DNA of 64,000 bases from Flectonema sp. DT1601 (taxonomy: Eukaryota > Euglenozoa > Diplonemea > Diplonemida > Diplonemidae): contig OZ025797.1 of assembly GCA_964019425.1 (NCBI GenBank), positions 186,001-250,000 on the forward strand, in the 5' to 3' direction. The translations under genes and the position numbers were made by a program. The notes under the pieces were generated by a model that did no database searches, was not told the origin of the DNA, and saw nothing but the letters and a program-made list of their open reading frames with translations. This document shows, one piece after another, positions 1 through 11,800 of the stretch. Numbering within the stretch: position 1 is the stretch's first letter; each line of letters starts with the position of its first letter.

Positions 1-1151
1 TGTAAAATTAGGCATAGGGATATACTTTTAAACATGGTAAGTGCTGCTAAAAAGAGATAAACGTCTCTTTGAAAGATTTCCTTGGTACTACTCAATGATA
101 AATATTAATCCCAGACCTGGAATGGAAAGATCGAGAAAATCTGAGTAAAAAACACCCCTAATTTTTTTTTTTTACTAATTTTTTTTCCTTCTCCCGAACT
201 CAGGAGATATGCACCTTTTTGCTAACTAATCAACCCTAGTAGCAATTATGTAAGGAAAATGTTGCATCTATATAAAGAAAGTGTTTTCATTAAGTATCAA
301 AGTAGGTCCAAAAAGACAGGTAGTAACAATCTGCCTCACCGGCACATGCTGAGTACTCTTTAATATATTTTTGCTCGATTATTTTTTCTCTGAATCCCGC
401 TGGGTCAGCAGTGTAAAATTAGACCCTTCGATTAATTTTTAGTTTTGGTACTTGTCCACGGCTGAGCTGATTTAGTAAACCACAAAATCTCTTTTCTCAA
501 TTCGGGAGACAAGTATGTGATGCCAACCTCCCGATTTCGGACGGAAATGAACCGAACGATGCAGCGCATTAAAATGCCGCTTCGATCGAAATTTTTACAA
601 TTTTTTTTTGAAAAAATTTTTCAGTGTCCAGAATCTGTTCGCAAAAAAAAGGAATGACTGATATATATATTTTTTTTTTATTTCTAACCCTTTTTACAAT
701 AAACAAATTGGATACTCAAAGAGAGTAACAACTCACCCACACACAATCTAATTATCTTCTTACAGTCGATCCGATCTGGTACTCAGCCCAGATTGGATTC
801 GGTGTGCGCATTTAGAAGGGAGATCGCGCACTTTTAACAGTTTTTCCAACAGAGGTAACCTCAGGAATCCCAAACAGAATAGAAGGAAATATAATCCCAT
901 CTCCATACACGAGGATGAAGCACTGATCACATGTTTCAGCTGAACTCCGGATCTAAGTCCGAACACGCTTACATTAAAAAGAAAGTAGTAAAGAGCCATC
1001 CAGCAAGCTTAAAAAAAAAAAATTTAATACATTTAGCTACCGCAAGAAGGTTTTTTTTTTTTTTTAATATGTAAAAAAAAAAGAATAAAATAAAAAAAAA
1101 CTCTATAAGCATTTTTGTTTGCACAAAAAGAAATTGTTTTAAGCCGCATGG

Positions 1152-1186
<35 letters not shown>

Positions 1187-3346
1187 CATCGACACATAGG
1201 GTCCTCCGGGAGCTGGAATAACGGAGAACAAGTAAAGTAATTGCGCGCAATCTATAAAGTTTTTTTTTCTTAAAAGCTTATTGTAAAGTACAGAAAAAAA
1301 AGCTAAGACTGAATCCCACTCGCAACCCTTTTTTTTTTTTAAATTCGTACAAGTTATTTTTAACCAAAGTAAACAAGAAAAAAATGAGGGTCAACTTGAT
1401 ACTGTAATTAAATATAAAGCTACCGGGAAAAGCCCAGAAACAAAACCCCCTTTTTTAAAAAAAGAAAAGAAAAGCCCAGCCGCAGGGAATCTTCGTGAGG
1501 CACGAAAACTAGTTCGATGTGACGACTCTTTCATACGGAAATGATAAAAAAATTTTAAAAAAAAAAACGAAATTGCACAGAAATTTAAAAAAAAAGGGGG
1601 AACGGGAAAAAAAAAAAAAAAAAAAAACCCCTGTCCTTTAAAACCCTTTTTAATCATCTCAAACAAGACGAAAAATAATTAAAAAAAAAATTATTTCTGA
1701 TGATTAGTTTCTCTTTACTTGTAGCACATATCAACAACTGATTTACACGCGAGAAAAAGCCATCGCCGCTTTCAATTAGTTGGAGTAGTGTTATCATTCA
1801 TCGAGTTCATAAATAAAATAAAAAAAACGAGAAAACACTATTTTCATTCTTTCTCACGCTCTCTCTTATTTTTTATTTTTTTTTTTCCCCCTTCTCTGTT
1901 ATGACGAGGTCACAGCTGTGAAGCAAGCTATGGTTAACATATGCTGAACACGCTCAAACGAATGATCAATTCAGCAGCACTAAGGACGTGTGTCCCCTCG
2001 GAATACTAATTGACTAATTCAACGTTCTAAGCTCGTGTGGTCGGTTTTTATTTTATTTTTGTGATTGTTGAAGGTATACGAAATGAAGGTATGTAGATAT
2101 AAACCCTGTTACGCATGTAACAAGAAGGCGCACCGGGGAAAGGGGAAAGGGGAAGAGAAACAGAAGACCCGAACAAAACACTTATCGGCGACAGCCACAT
2201 GAAAAAAAAGAAATCGAATTCATACCTGCATCTTTGTTGTCTCCTTCTCCCTTTTTTTTTTTTTTTTTGACGATATTATTTTATCTACAGAATCACATAT
2301 AGAGACTCGCGTAAAATACGACACTCAAAGTCAAAAAAAAACGACGAAGTTTAAAAATCCCTCTCTCAACGTCAAAAACAGGGGGGTTTTTATTGAAGAA
2401 GTTAATCGTGATCAAATAAAAAAAAAAAAAAAAAGAACACACCGCACCCTGAATGAAATGTTTAAGCAAAAGTCCTTAAACCGTAAAAGTTAATAGCTAC
2501 TAGTGAATGAATGCAAACTTTGTAATTTTATTGATCAGTGAATTCGTAACAACGAATATATTCACCTACGAAAGGATATTTTTTAAATAAGATTTGTGAA
2601 ATTGATATTCAGTGACAACAGCAAACACAGAGGGAGACAATACAGGAGAGGAAAAAAAAAAAGAGGAAAAAAAAAACAACAAGGGTTAACCTGACTGTCG
2701 GAACACAAGCCACACTCAAAGTCAATGTAGTATAAGAAACAAGCAGGTCAAGTAAATAAGAATTCCCTATGGACTTAAGTAGCTTTCATTTCCTTAACTG
2801 GTACAACCAAGAGTTAGAGCTGAGAGTCCAGTTTGTTTTTTAACAGTTTTTTTGTTTCTTCCCCGGAGCACTTTTCTTGGAACACTGACAAAAGAAATTT
2901 TTAAAAAAAACTGTGAAGGAACGAACAGAGCCTGTTCCAGCACATACGCTCAAAGGGAATGGGGAGAGGGGAGGAGACAGAATAAAGCATTCTACGTGTT
3001 GCAGAATCGTGGTTGTTTAAAGAAAAAAAAGGTAAAGAAAATACATGCCATGTCTGACTCTTTCAAATTCCACAAACAAGTTTTAGGGCAACCCGAGGCT
3101 GTTGGAACAAAATGATAGTGAGTCGAGTGTCAATAATTTTTAAAAGAAAAAAAAAAAAAAAAAAAACAGAAGGAAAGCAGGCATTGATCACATTTCGCGC
3201 AACGAAAAAAAGTCGCTTGAAGGCTGTAAAACAAGGATGCCAAGCGATTCTCGTGCAGACAAATCTATACTCGCCTTGCTAACTATTTTTGTGTTTTTTT
3301 TTTTTTTTTTTCAATGAATGGTATCAGCAAAGGGAACCGCCGTGTC

Positions 3347-3467
3347 CCCTGTCTTTGCACAATTAAAGGGGCGTAACAGCCACCTCTAGCTGTGCAAAGA
3401 GGTCAGAGAAGGTCTATAGTCGGGAAGTGTGATATTGACAACTGTTAATATCATAACAAAGACAGGG
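3347..3467. ncRNA. Candidate structured RNA, 121 nt
   Basis: A perfect 11-bp inverted repeat (CCCTGTCTTTG at 3347-3357, CAAAGACAGGG at 3457-3467) encloses two further hairpins. One is ACCTCT/AGAGGT at 3382-3403 with a 10-nt loop. The other is GATATTGAC/GTTAATATC at 3431-3452 with a 4-nt loop and one mismatch or wobble. Together they fold into a closed stem with two arms, as many small RNAs do. I do not recognise a known family, and the strand cannot be decided. It sits in a mixed-sequence island between homopolymer tracts. Chance pairing cannot be excluded without comparative data. Confidence 0.35.
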
Positions 3468-3824
3468 AGTGATGATCTGCTCATTTATTTTGTTTCATTC
3501 TCCCTCACTACGGCCAACTATGTTGAAGGTCAAAAATCAAAATGGGTTCATCTCCAGTAGCAGGAGAAAAATAACAGAAAAAAGTAAAAATGAAACGAAC
3601 AGAGAAAACTACACAGAGACGTCATCAGTTTTCTTTTTCAAATAAAATAGATTCAGGATTCTGACGAGACAATCCACATGAATAACGTTTCTTTTTTTTT
3701 TCAACCAAAAAAAAGAAAAAAAGAAAAAAAAAAGTCAATACTCGGTTGGAAGAAACATAATTCGTAAAGTGATATAAAAAATTCTGATTTGAAAACTCAC
3801 TAACGAGTTGTAATGTAATTATAG

Positions 3825-3845
3825 CCAGTTGGGATCCTCAACTGG
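3825..3845. repeat. Perfect hairpin, 7-bp stem
   Basis: CCAGTTG and CAACTGG flank a 7-nt loop (GGATCCT). It is an isolated inverted repeat in gene-free DNA with no assigned role. Confidence 0.4.
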
Positions 3846-4434
3846 TACTATCTCAACATTTCATTGTAAAGAAGACAATACCAGGAAAAAATATATTTAA
3901 AAAAAAAAAAAAAAAAGAAGGAAGAAAAATTACTAATGCTCGAGAGTGCCAAGACACCCCGACGTGGTAGTTCGTGTAAAGTCTTTTATTTCACCTTCAT
4001 CCAACTGGACATGAGAACACAAAAACGTGTCCAACAGCAGTGATGGACATTAAATCTCTTTCAGGTTGCGCGCTAGCGGAACGACAAAAAAAAACAAAAA
4101 AAAAAAAAATCGATAAAAATGTAAAATCTACAATTCTTCGCACCGTACCACAATGGATATTTTTTTTTTTTTTTTTTTGATCAGTCACTTTTGAGAACAA
4201 ATTATCGACAATCCACTCAATAAGTCACCTTTGATGACATATCGAACAATAGGAGAATGGAGTTCTCTAATGAAACACCTTCACATAACGATAAGAGAGG
4301 GGGGTTAACTGTTTGATTTTGTACGTAAAATACGATAAGAGAGGGGGGGGGAAGAGAAGGGGAATTTTTTGATTTTGATTTTTATTTATTTTTATTTTCT
4401 TGAGAAACCCGAATATTACAACATGTCCTTACTT

Positions 4435-4885
4435 CCCTGTTCCGAATGAACAGGGCCACCCCCCAGTAGTTTTATTGCTCTACGGCTACCTTGAGGAAAA
4501 CACTTAGACAGGTCTATTAAAACAGTGCTTTTCCTGTTGTTTTCATTATTAGAAACGCTGACATAGTTCTACGATGGGCTTGATGAAGGTACATATGGCT
4601 GTGCCTTGTACCTAGGTTTACTTGCACTACAACAGTTATATCAAAAAAAAAAAGAGAAACGCTGTGTGGACTTAGTTGCAGGTACACAAGGCTGTGCCTT
4701 GTTCCTGTTGTAGTTTTGATTAAGTAGTTCCTTCACACGCTCACGCGAAAAGAGCTTAGCAACGATTGAAGAAACGTATATTATAACAGTTACACAAGGC
4801 TGTGCCTTGCCCTATTCCATGTCCTTCCCAAGAACAACAGCAAAACTGTTTTTATTATAGGTTCACAAAGCTGTGCCTTGTTCCT
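4435..4885. repeat. Cluster of related hairpins
   Basis: Four copies of an imperfect palindrome built on ACAAGGC-TGT-GCCTTGT lie at about 4587-4613, 4679-4710, 4792-4812 and 4859-4885. Pairing continues outward through AGGTACA and CCTGTT-like arms. A perfect 8-bp hairpin (CCCTGTTC/GAACAGGG, 5-nt loop) at 4435-4455 precedes them. Sequence between copies is not conserved, so this is a dispersed hairpin family rather than a simple tandem repeat. The TGT loop is constant in all four copies. Function is unknown; possibilities include small RNA precursors, processing sites or short non-autonomous inserts. Confidence 0.6.
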
Positions 4886-5093
4886 GTTTCTATATACAAG
4901 AAACTAATTAATAGTAATTCACAACTTACATGTCGATGAGTTGCTACTAAACACGAAAAGGAAAAAAAGGGGGAAAAACACATCTGTGCATATGAACACC
5001 AACTTTTATTTTTTTTTAAAAAAAAGAAGAAATTTATTTTTTTATCTTGACTCTGTCAGAGATGACAACTTACGTTGAAACACTTCACAGCTA

Positions 5094-5407
5094 TCAACAC
5101 ATTCTAGACGACATCACATCATGCCACGGTCCGACAGATGCAAAGGGAGCACATTTTGGGTGGTCTGGAATCAGTAAAGATGGAAGACCAGAACCACAAC
5201 GACGAGAAGGAACCGGCTGTGGAACAAATGGACTGTTGTGTAATTATTTAAATTTATAAAAAAAATAATCAAAAAAAAAATAAAGATAAAGACATACACA
5301 GCCTTAGGATTTAGATTTCTAGTTTCCATCGAATCGTCGTAGTCGTCAGCCCAGTTGGTTCTCTGCGGCTCAGTTTCAAGAGTTGTTGGGTATTGAACTG
5401 CAGTCAT
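5094..5407 (-). CDS. Small hypothetical protein, two exons
   Basis: I do not recognise this protein. Exon 1 (5300-5407) encodes 36 residues beginning MTAVQYPTTL and includes the acidic-aromatic stretch NWADDYDD. A GTGTAT donor and a CCACAG acceptor remove an 83-nt intron (5217-5299), normal for this window, in phase 0. Exon 2 (5094-5216) encodes 40 residues ending in TGA, rich in Pro, Cys and Ser. The total is 76 residues. Splicing the overlapping GTATGT donor instead gives an unconvincing valine-rich tail, so I prefer GTGTAT. An AG lies 23 nt upstream of the ATG. It could instead be the 3' end of the PDZ gene upstream, joined through exons in 5408-5842. Confidence 0.45.
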
Positions 5408-5842
5408 ATTGTGTAAGAGAAGTGCCACTCCTTTAAGAAGAAAAAAACATGAAAAAATACTTCAAAACGACAATTGTAAAAAGTAAAAACAAAACCCAAC
5501 CAACTACTACAATGAGATTTACAGAAAGAAAAAAGAAAAAAAAAAAAAGAAAAGCCGGAGATCAGATGATCCCAATCATTAAAAAATCTGAATTGGTACA
5601 AAAAAAAAAAAACGGCGACAACGGAGAGCTGCAGAACAAATTTAATCCCCTGCTGGAAAGATGTCTCCTCAGCATGTCGTAAAACAGATAATTGACCAGG
5701 CAAACTACTGGTGAAAAGTCCACACAGAATGAAGAAAGAATACGGAAATAAAAAACAGCAGCTGCATTAATTAAAGAACCAAGTGATGGTATTTATCAAT
5801 GTTTTTGACTACTTCTCAGAAGCCGAAGATTAAAATATGTTT
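5408..5842 (-). other. Spacer, possible extra 3' exon
   Basis: There is a good acceptor-like tract ending TTTTCACCAG near 5712 and an open frame after it. A GTAGGT donor near 5862-5867 inside the last codons of the PDZ gene could join this frame in phase. The unspliced ending of the PDZ gene looks equally natural, so I leave this unannotated as coding. The rest is homopolymer-rich. Confidence 0.3.
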
Positions 5843-8800
5843 TTAAAAAAAGTTTGACAACCTACCCATCAACCCCTCTACTCTACTGGGTGTCGTTTCT
5901 GCGATAGAAGAGACCTGAAATGACTCATCAGTAGCAGTAGCATTTTGGGTATTGTCACCACCGTCATCATCACAACAGGTAAAATTATCACCAACAGACG
6001 TTACTGAAACAGGTTCCGTACGGCGGCTATCTTCCCGGATGAGAGGAGAACTAACTGGTGGTGAATTTAATAACGACGCATACTTTTGAATGTATTCTGT
6101 TGGTGTTAAGAACGCCCTCTCTGGTTGTGTTACTCGCGCAGGCGTCATATCAACGCTCTCTTCACTAACTTCTGTTGGTGACTGACGACGAGGTGACGGT
6201 GATCGAGAAGAAGAACGAGAACGGTTGGGTGATTTAAATATATTTAACGGGTCTTCCACGGCCACTACATTTCTCATTAAATTAGGATCCCTTCGAGTTG
6301 GTTGAGTGAATCTCTCTTCCAAACATGTTACGGAACCCCCTCCAGTTGATAAGGTCACAGAGTTTGTTCCTCCAGACGTACCTGGGACTTGGGCAGTAAA
6401 TGAAGCTCTTATCTTTACAGCTATTTCCTGAACCAGACCAGTTTCTGTTCGTCTTCTCACTGTTAGGGAAATATATTCACCCGGCCTCGATAGCTCAATG
6501 GCACGCCTGAAATCGTCAAACGAGCTCATTTGCTCCGATCCCACAAACGTAACCACATCATTCGTCTTTACAAAAGGAGAAGCTGGAGGAGCAGCGTGAA
6601 CTACTCTTAACCCAACATAAGAAATAACTTCAGCATCAACGTGGATGGACTCCGATAAACTGAGTCCAAATTTTGGAAAGGCAGTACTTTGGTGAGGTGA
6701 GAATACCATTGACGAACGGCGTGATCGAGACGGAGGTGTTTTACTTTTTATTCTCCTCCCTGGCCCTGGTGATGTCGAAGTTGTTTTTCTTACCGATCGA
6801 GTAGTAGCTGAGGGTGATTGAGAATGTTCCTTTCTGTGGTCCCGAATTTGTTTCATTCCACTTCTGATGAATCCTACATCAGACTTTATACTCGTCAATG
6901 TCTCTGCTGGTCTTGTTGATCTTTGAGGAGATCTTCCTCTTTCCGGCTTCACAACTGCCACACCTTCGGATGCCATTAGTGATTCTAAAGCTGCCTTTAG
7001 CTGTTGAACACTTGCGTGAAGACGTGTAACAGTTTCTTTGTCTGCTACGCTTTCATCTTTCCTGCCGTGTGCTGATTCTAGAATAGCATCTCTTGAGGTG
7101 ATTGCATCTGATAGTTGGATCTTTAATTCTCTAATTAATTTATCTTTTTGAATATCTTTATCAAGTTGTTGTTGTGGTCCTCTTTGAGTAGCCTGATATA
7201 ATTGTTGCTCAAGACTACTGATCCTGGCAGTAAGACGAGCTTCCTTTTCTCTTTTTGGAGATGATTGTGACAGAGAGCGAAGTCTGTAGTGAAGGTTGTC
7301 ATACTCACTTTGCAGTTCTTTTATTTGATTATTTGTTAACAGGGGTTTGGATCCTAAACCAGTCGGTAAAGTTATGACCAGCTCACATTTCTTTGAAAGC
7401 GACTGTGCCAACGCCCGTGCCGCTTGTCCCTCACTGTGAATCTCTTCTCCGTTTACCTGCTGGATTGTAGTTCCTTCAACAAGTCCAGCCCTCTCTGCTG
7501 CAGACCCAGGGGTTACTGATGATATGGTAGTCCCCTGCAATATCACTCCGAATTGTTTATTTCCTCCGATGTTCGATTCCGTGTCAAGAACTATTTTTGA
7601 TTGAGTTCTCATTTCAGAAGACCGAACAGACAAAGTATTTTGATTATTCGGATTCTCAACAGAAATGATATCGCGAGGAGAAGAGCTCTCGTTAAGAGGA
7701 ACCGACAGGACAGTCATGTGGATTTGTGTTGAAGAGCTGAGGACTTTAACAACGTCATCTGATGTGGTGACTGATTCGCCGTTTATTGATAATATTATAC
7801 TTCCTTGGGTTATTCCTGATTCAGAGGCTGGTGACTCAGGTGTTATTTCTACTATGCATAATCCGTGGATTGCGAGACCAAAATCAGAAGAGTTAGAACG
7901 ACTCATGACGACACTTCTTTGTGATAAAACTGATTGTAATCCAGATAATGTTTGTAACTCTTCTTCTTTACCAGGTGATAGAACTTCAATATCCATTATT
8001 GTTTGTGATGAGAGAGCGGATTCAACTTCTGCTTTAGTTTTAACACCTTGACCAGCAATGCTTACAATGACTTGACCTGGTCGAAGACCTGCAGCTTCAG
8101 CAACAGAACCCCTAGTGATTGAAGTTATTGTGGTACCAACTAACTGGATACCAGAGCCACAAGTACTGTCGTTTGGTTTTTCTATTCTTCGAATGGAAGA
8201 GGATGCGTTAGCTGTTAGTGCTTTCTGGACTTGCTGAACTTTTTCTTCACATTGCAACATTTCATCTGTATCAACTCTCGTAAACACACATGACGTAGTC
8301 AGATCCAGGGGATCTGACTGTTCTCTTCCTTCCGGGAATAGAACGGTCATATTACACTCTTGTATTAAATTAGGTGACTCTGATCGTCTAATAGCATAAG
8401 ATAACGATTCAATTAATTCCTCCTCAGTAGCAGCACAGTGAACAGCATCACCTTGAATATGACTAATCCGACATCCTTTAACAAATCCAAACTTCTCTGC
8501 TCCAGAGTTTGGTTGAACCGAAATGACGGTGGTTCCAACCAGTTCGAGTCCGTCTAAAAATTGCTGGGCGTGTTCGAATGCTGGATCAAGAGCACCTGGA
8601 TTGGATGATAGCGATGCTGGTATTTTTATGTTTTTTGATGTCATCGGTTGGGCTTTCAATTCCGATTCTAACCTGCTGGCCATTATAGAAGCCTCTGAGT
8701 AGAGAACTGTCATCCTGCATTCTTCTAACAGACGTGGCGAACCCGCAGAAAGAGAAGCTGCTTCACTCGAAGAAGCAAAAAGAGCAATCAATTCCTCTCT

Positions 8801-11800
8801 TGATGTGTCGCGTGTTATTTTAATACCAGCTACTTCACTTATACGACATCCCTTAGTAAGTCCTGACTGTTCAGCTTCACTGTTTGGTGTGACTGAAGTA
8901 ATTGTAGTTCCAGTAAGTTGAACACCACCAAAGAAGTTACGCGCCTCTTCTAACGTTGACGCTCTACTCCGCGTAGGACTATCTAATTTTAATGAAACGT
9001 GTTTGGGGATCATGGGTTGAGCCTGCAATTCAGTTTCAAGCTGCGAAGCTTTCTCCGCCACTGCTGGAACAAGTGCAACTATCGATAATGTATCCTTATT
9101 AGAGTTCAATACAGCTCTGCGAAAATCATTTTCAGAGTGAAGACGAGTACCGTTGATGGATATTATTTTCGACCCCGGCAAGAGACCGGTCGAAGCATTT
9201 GCAGATTTCACTACAGTAGTCTTGCTTTCAAAAACAATATCGTCATCGCTCGCATTTTCATTTTGAAGTGTTATAATTCTTTTTACGTAATTACTCGTGT
9301 TGTCTTTAATAGAACCTTCTAAGAGTGCAACATGAAGTTCCTCTGAAACAGGAAGAACACGTAAATCTGTCGGGTGGATGTCAGCCCGCTGAATACCTCC
9401 AACGGCATTGAAATCCGGCCACTCAACTTGATAAAGACCGTCATCAGTTGTAGACACAACAGTAGCTCTGTACCAAATAGCTTTCCGACCTTGAGTTCGA
9501 ACTTCAACAGGTGTTCCCGGAGGAACAGATGTAGGTCCATGTTGAGGACCACCTGCTAAAACTCTTCCAATTTCCATAGATGCCTGCAGAGCATCTTGCT
9601 TACAAGCATTGCTGAAAGATACAAGACTGCTTCCCCCCAGAACACCAACACATTTTAAATTAATAACCAAAGTACCAACAGGTAGATCGAGTTCAGCTCC
9701 ATCACCAATACTCTGAACAGTAAATGATGTCAGAGGTGGGAGTAGCAGTTCTGCTTCTTTTGGGTACTTTGAAATACTCTGTAATGGAAGTCCCCATTTA
9801 GATCCAGAAATTCTAAATAAAATTGATTTACCGGCTTTCTTATTAGCATTGGCAGCATCCCCTCTGATGTACGCTTCGGAAACTGATGGATCGACAGCGC
9901 ATGAGGAAGGGGCTGGCCAATGAAGGCTAGAGCCAATAGCCATACTCTTATGTGCGTTATAGACTTCATCAGGTAGACCTGTGATACCTCTAGCTAAGAC
10001 TAAGTCATCACTGGATGCTGGATCTCCAGCTTTCCAAGATGCTAGAAACTCATCTCTCGTTATAATATCTGTACCAGGACCCTCATCCCAATCAACTGAA
10101 TGAGACCCAACACGAGATCTAACTGCTGGGTGTGTTCTCATGTGTTGGCGGAGTTGATGTTTTGTTACGTGTCCACAATTCTTAACATCAATTCGATCGA
10201 ATATCACAGAGCCATCACCTCCCCTCTCATCAGAACATAAAGCCAACAAAAGTCCCAAATATTTAACCCACTTGTGAATTGTCCCCCAGGCCTCAGATTT
10301 CTGCTCGCTAATTTGTGAAACAGCTGTCCTACCCGCCCAGTTGATAGCACCAAAGACTGCGCCGTTTCTATTTTTGTGGGCCATGCAGTAGGTATTCCAC
10401 TCATCTTGTGCCTCGGACTCAAATATAGGAACATTATCAAATTTCAAAAGAGAATCAATATCAGGTCCAGCCATAGTGTAACTTCCCATTACTAAGAGTT
10501 CTACCATGTTTCTATCAGGGTAAGCTCCTCCTTTAGTACGATGCAAGTCAACAGCAGCTTCAGCTATGATTTTCATTGGATCTTCAGAGTTCGGAACGAT
10601 TAAGTTCTCGGCCAACTCTTCCAGAATAGAACAGCTTTTCCCATGCCACTCAGTGACGATCTTATCTCCAAAGTCACGTAGTTCAGACTGAGATTCAATA
10701 ATACAATAAGAATCAGATCCACTTTTTGTGTTAGGACACATTGATAGAGACACTGGGAGATCAGACCCTCGATGTTGTTTTACTGTTACACAAAAGGCTT
10801 TATCAGTATTCTTCATTGCTAACATTGCTTCTTCTTGTGAGTTGACTGCAGTTCCATCAACAGCAAGAAGCTTTGATCCAGGAGTAATCCCAGCTAGTTC
10901 TGCAAGACTACCAGGTTGGACGATAAGTACGTTCATATTATCATCTAATGAGATGCCGGTATCTATTCCTTTACTTGCTGGAACTACAAGAGTTCGCATG
11001 TCTGTTGAAAACGGAGGGAGCTCGTTGTGTTCAACTACTCTAACATTACCAGCGTCAATCCACATTTCATTATCTTGTGTCATCCAAATAGTATCTGAGA
11101 AAGTTGTCGGATCCTTTCCAAGATGTTCCATATCTGTTATAAGTTCAGGAGTGTTGTTGGACATATCGAAGGGTGAAGAAGCAATAGCCCATCGTCTATC
11201 AGGTGTTGAGTATAAATACCAACGAGATCCGTCTTCAGTTTCTCGTTCCCAAACTGGAAAACCACCAACCGAATGACCAAGAACTAAATTATACCAACCA
11301 GCTGCTTGAGATTGTTGTATCGGTGGTGTTATGAAGAGACCAGCACAAATGCGAGGTAATTCTGTTGTTGAGCAGTTGTCTGTTTTACTTATGGTGATCG
11401 AGACTTTCCCGTCGGGTGATGAGGACAGCGCAGCTTCTACGTCAGTAATATTTGATACCTGTCGACCATTAACAGTTAGAAGCCTTGAACCCATTGGAAT
11501 ATCACCAGCTATGCTGTCTTTCATAACTCCAGTTACGACTAATCCTGGTCCTAAAGTAATTCCCATATCTGATATACTTCTTCTGGATAATTCATCGGAA
11601 ACTGATAACTTAACACTCGCCATTCTTCTTGAGGCTCGTGAGATGCTTCTCATCTTACAACTGGAGAGCATCTTTCGAAGTTTTTCTTCTGCTGCGATGC
11701 GGCGTTTCTCGGCGTTAGCTCTCTGCTTCTCAGCTTTTTGCTTATTATCAATTGCAGTGTGTTTCCGTGATATTGGAATAGGCTGAGCACTCTTTGAAAT

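Larger units (their letters stand above)
1..5093. other. Gene-free AT-rich block
   Basis: I find no convincing coding exon here on either strand. Open frames are short and driven by homopolymers (poly-K or poly-F). The DNA is dominated by A and T runs of 8 to 45 nt with mixed-sequence islands between them. The islands at about 3330-3470, 3820-3850 and 4430-4890 hold inverted repeats that are annotated separately. The block lies downstream of the first minus-strand gene. It could hold non-coding RNA genes, replication or chromatin elements, or nothing functional. Confidence 0.6.

Noticed and set aside
3469-3476. GTGATGA, like a C/D snoRNA box C
   Set aside because: No box D (CTGA) at a suitable distance and no terminal stem.
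10728-11276. Plus-strand 182-codon frame
   Set aside because: Antisense shadow of the PDZ/ART coding sequence.
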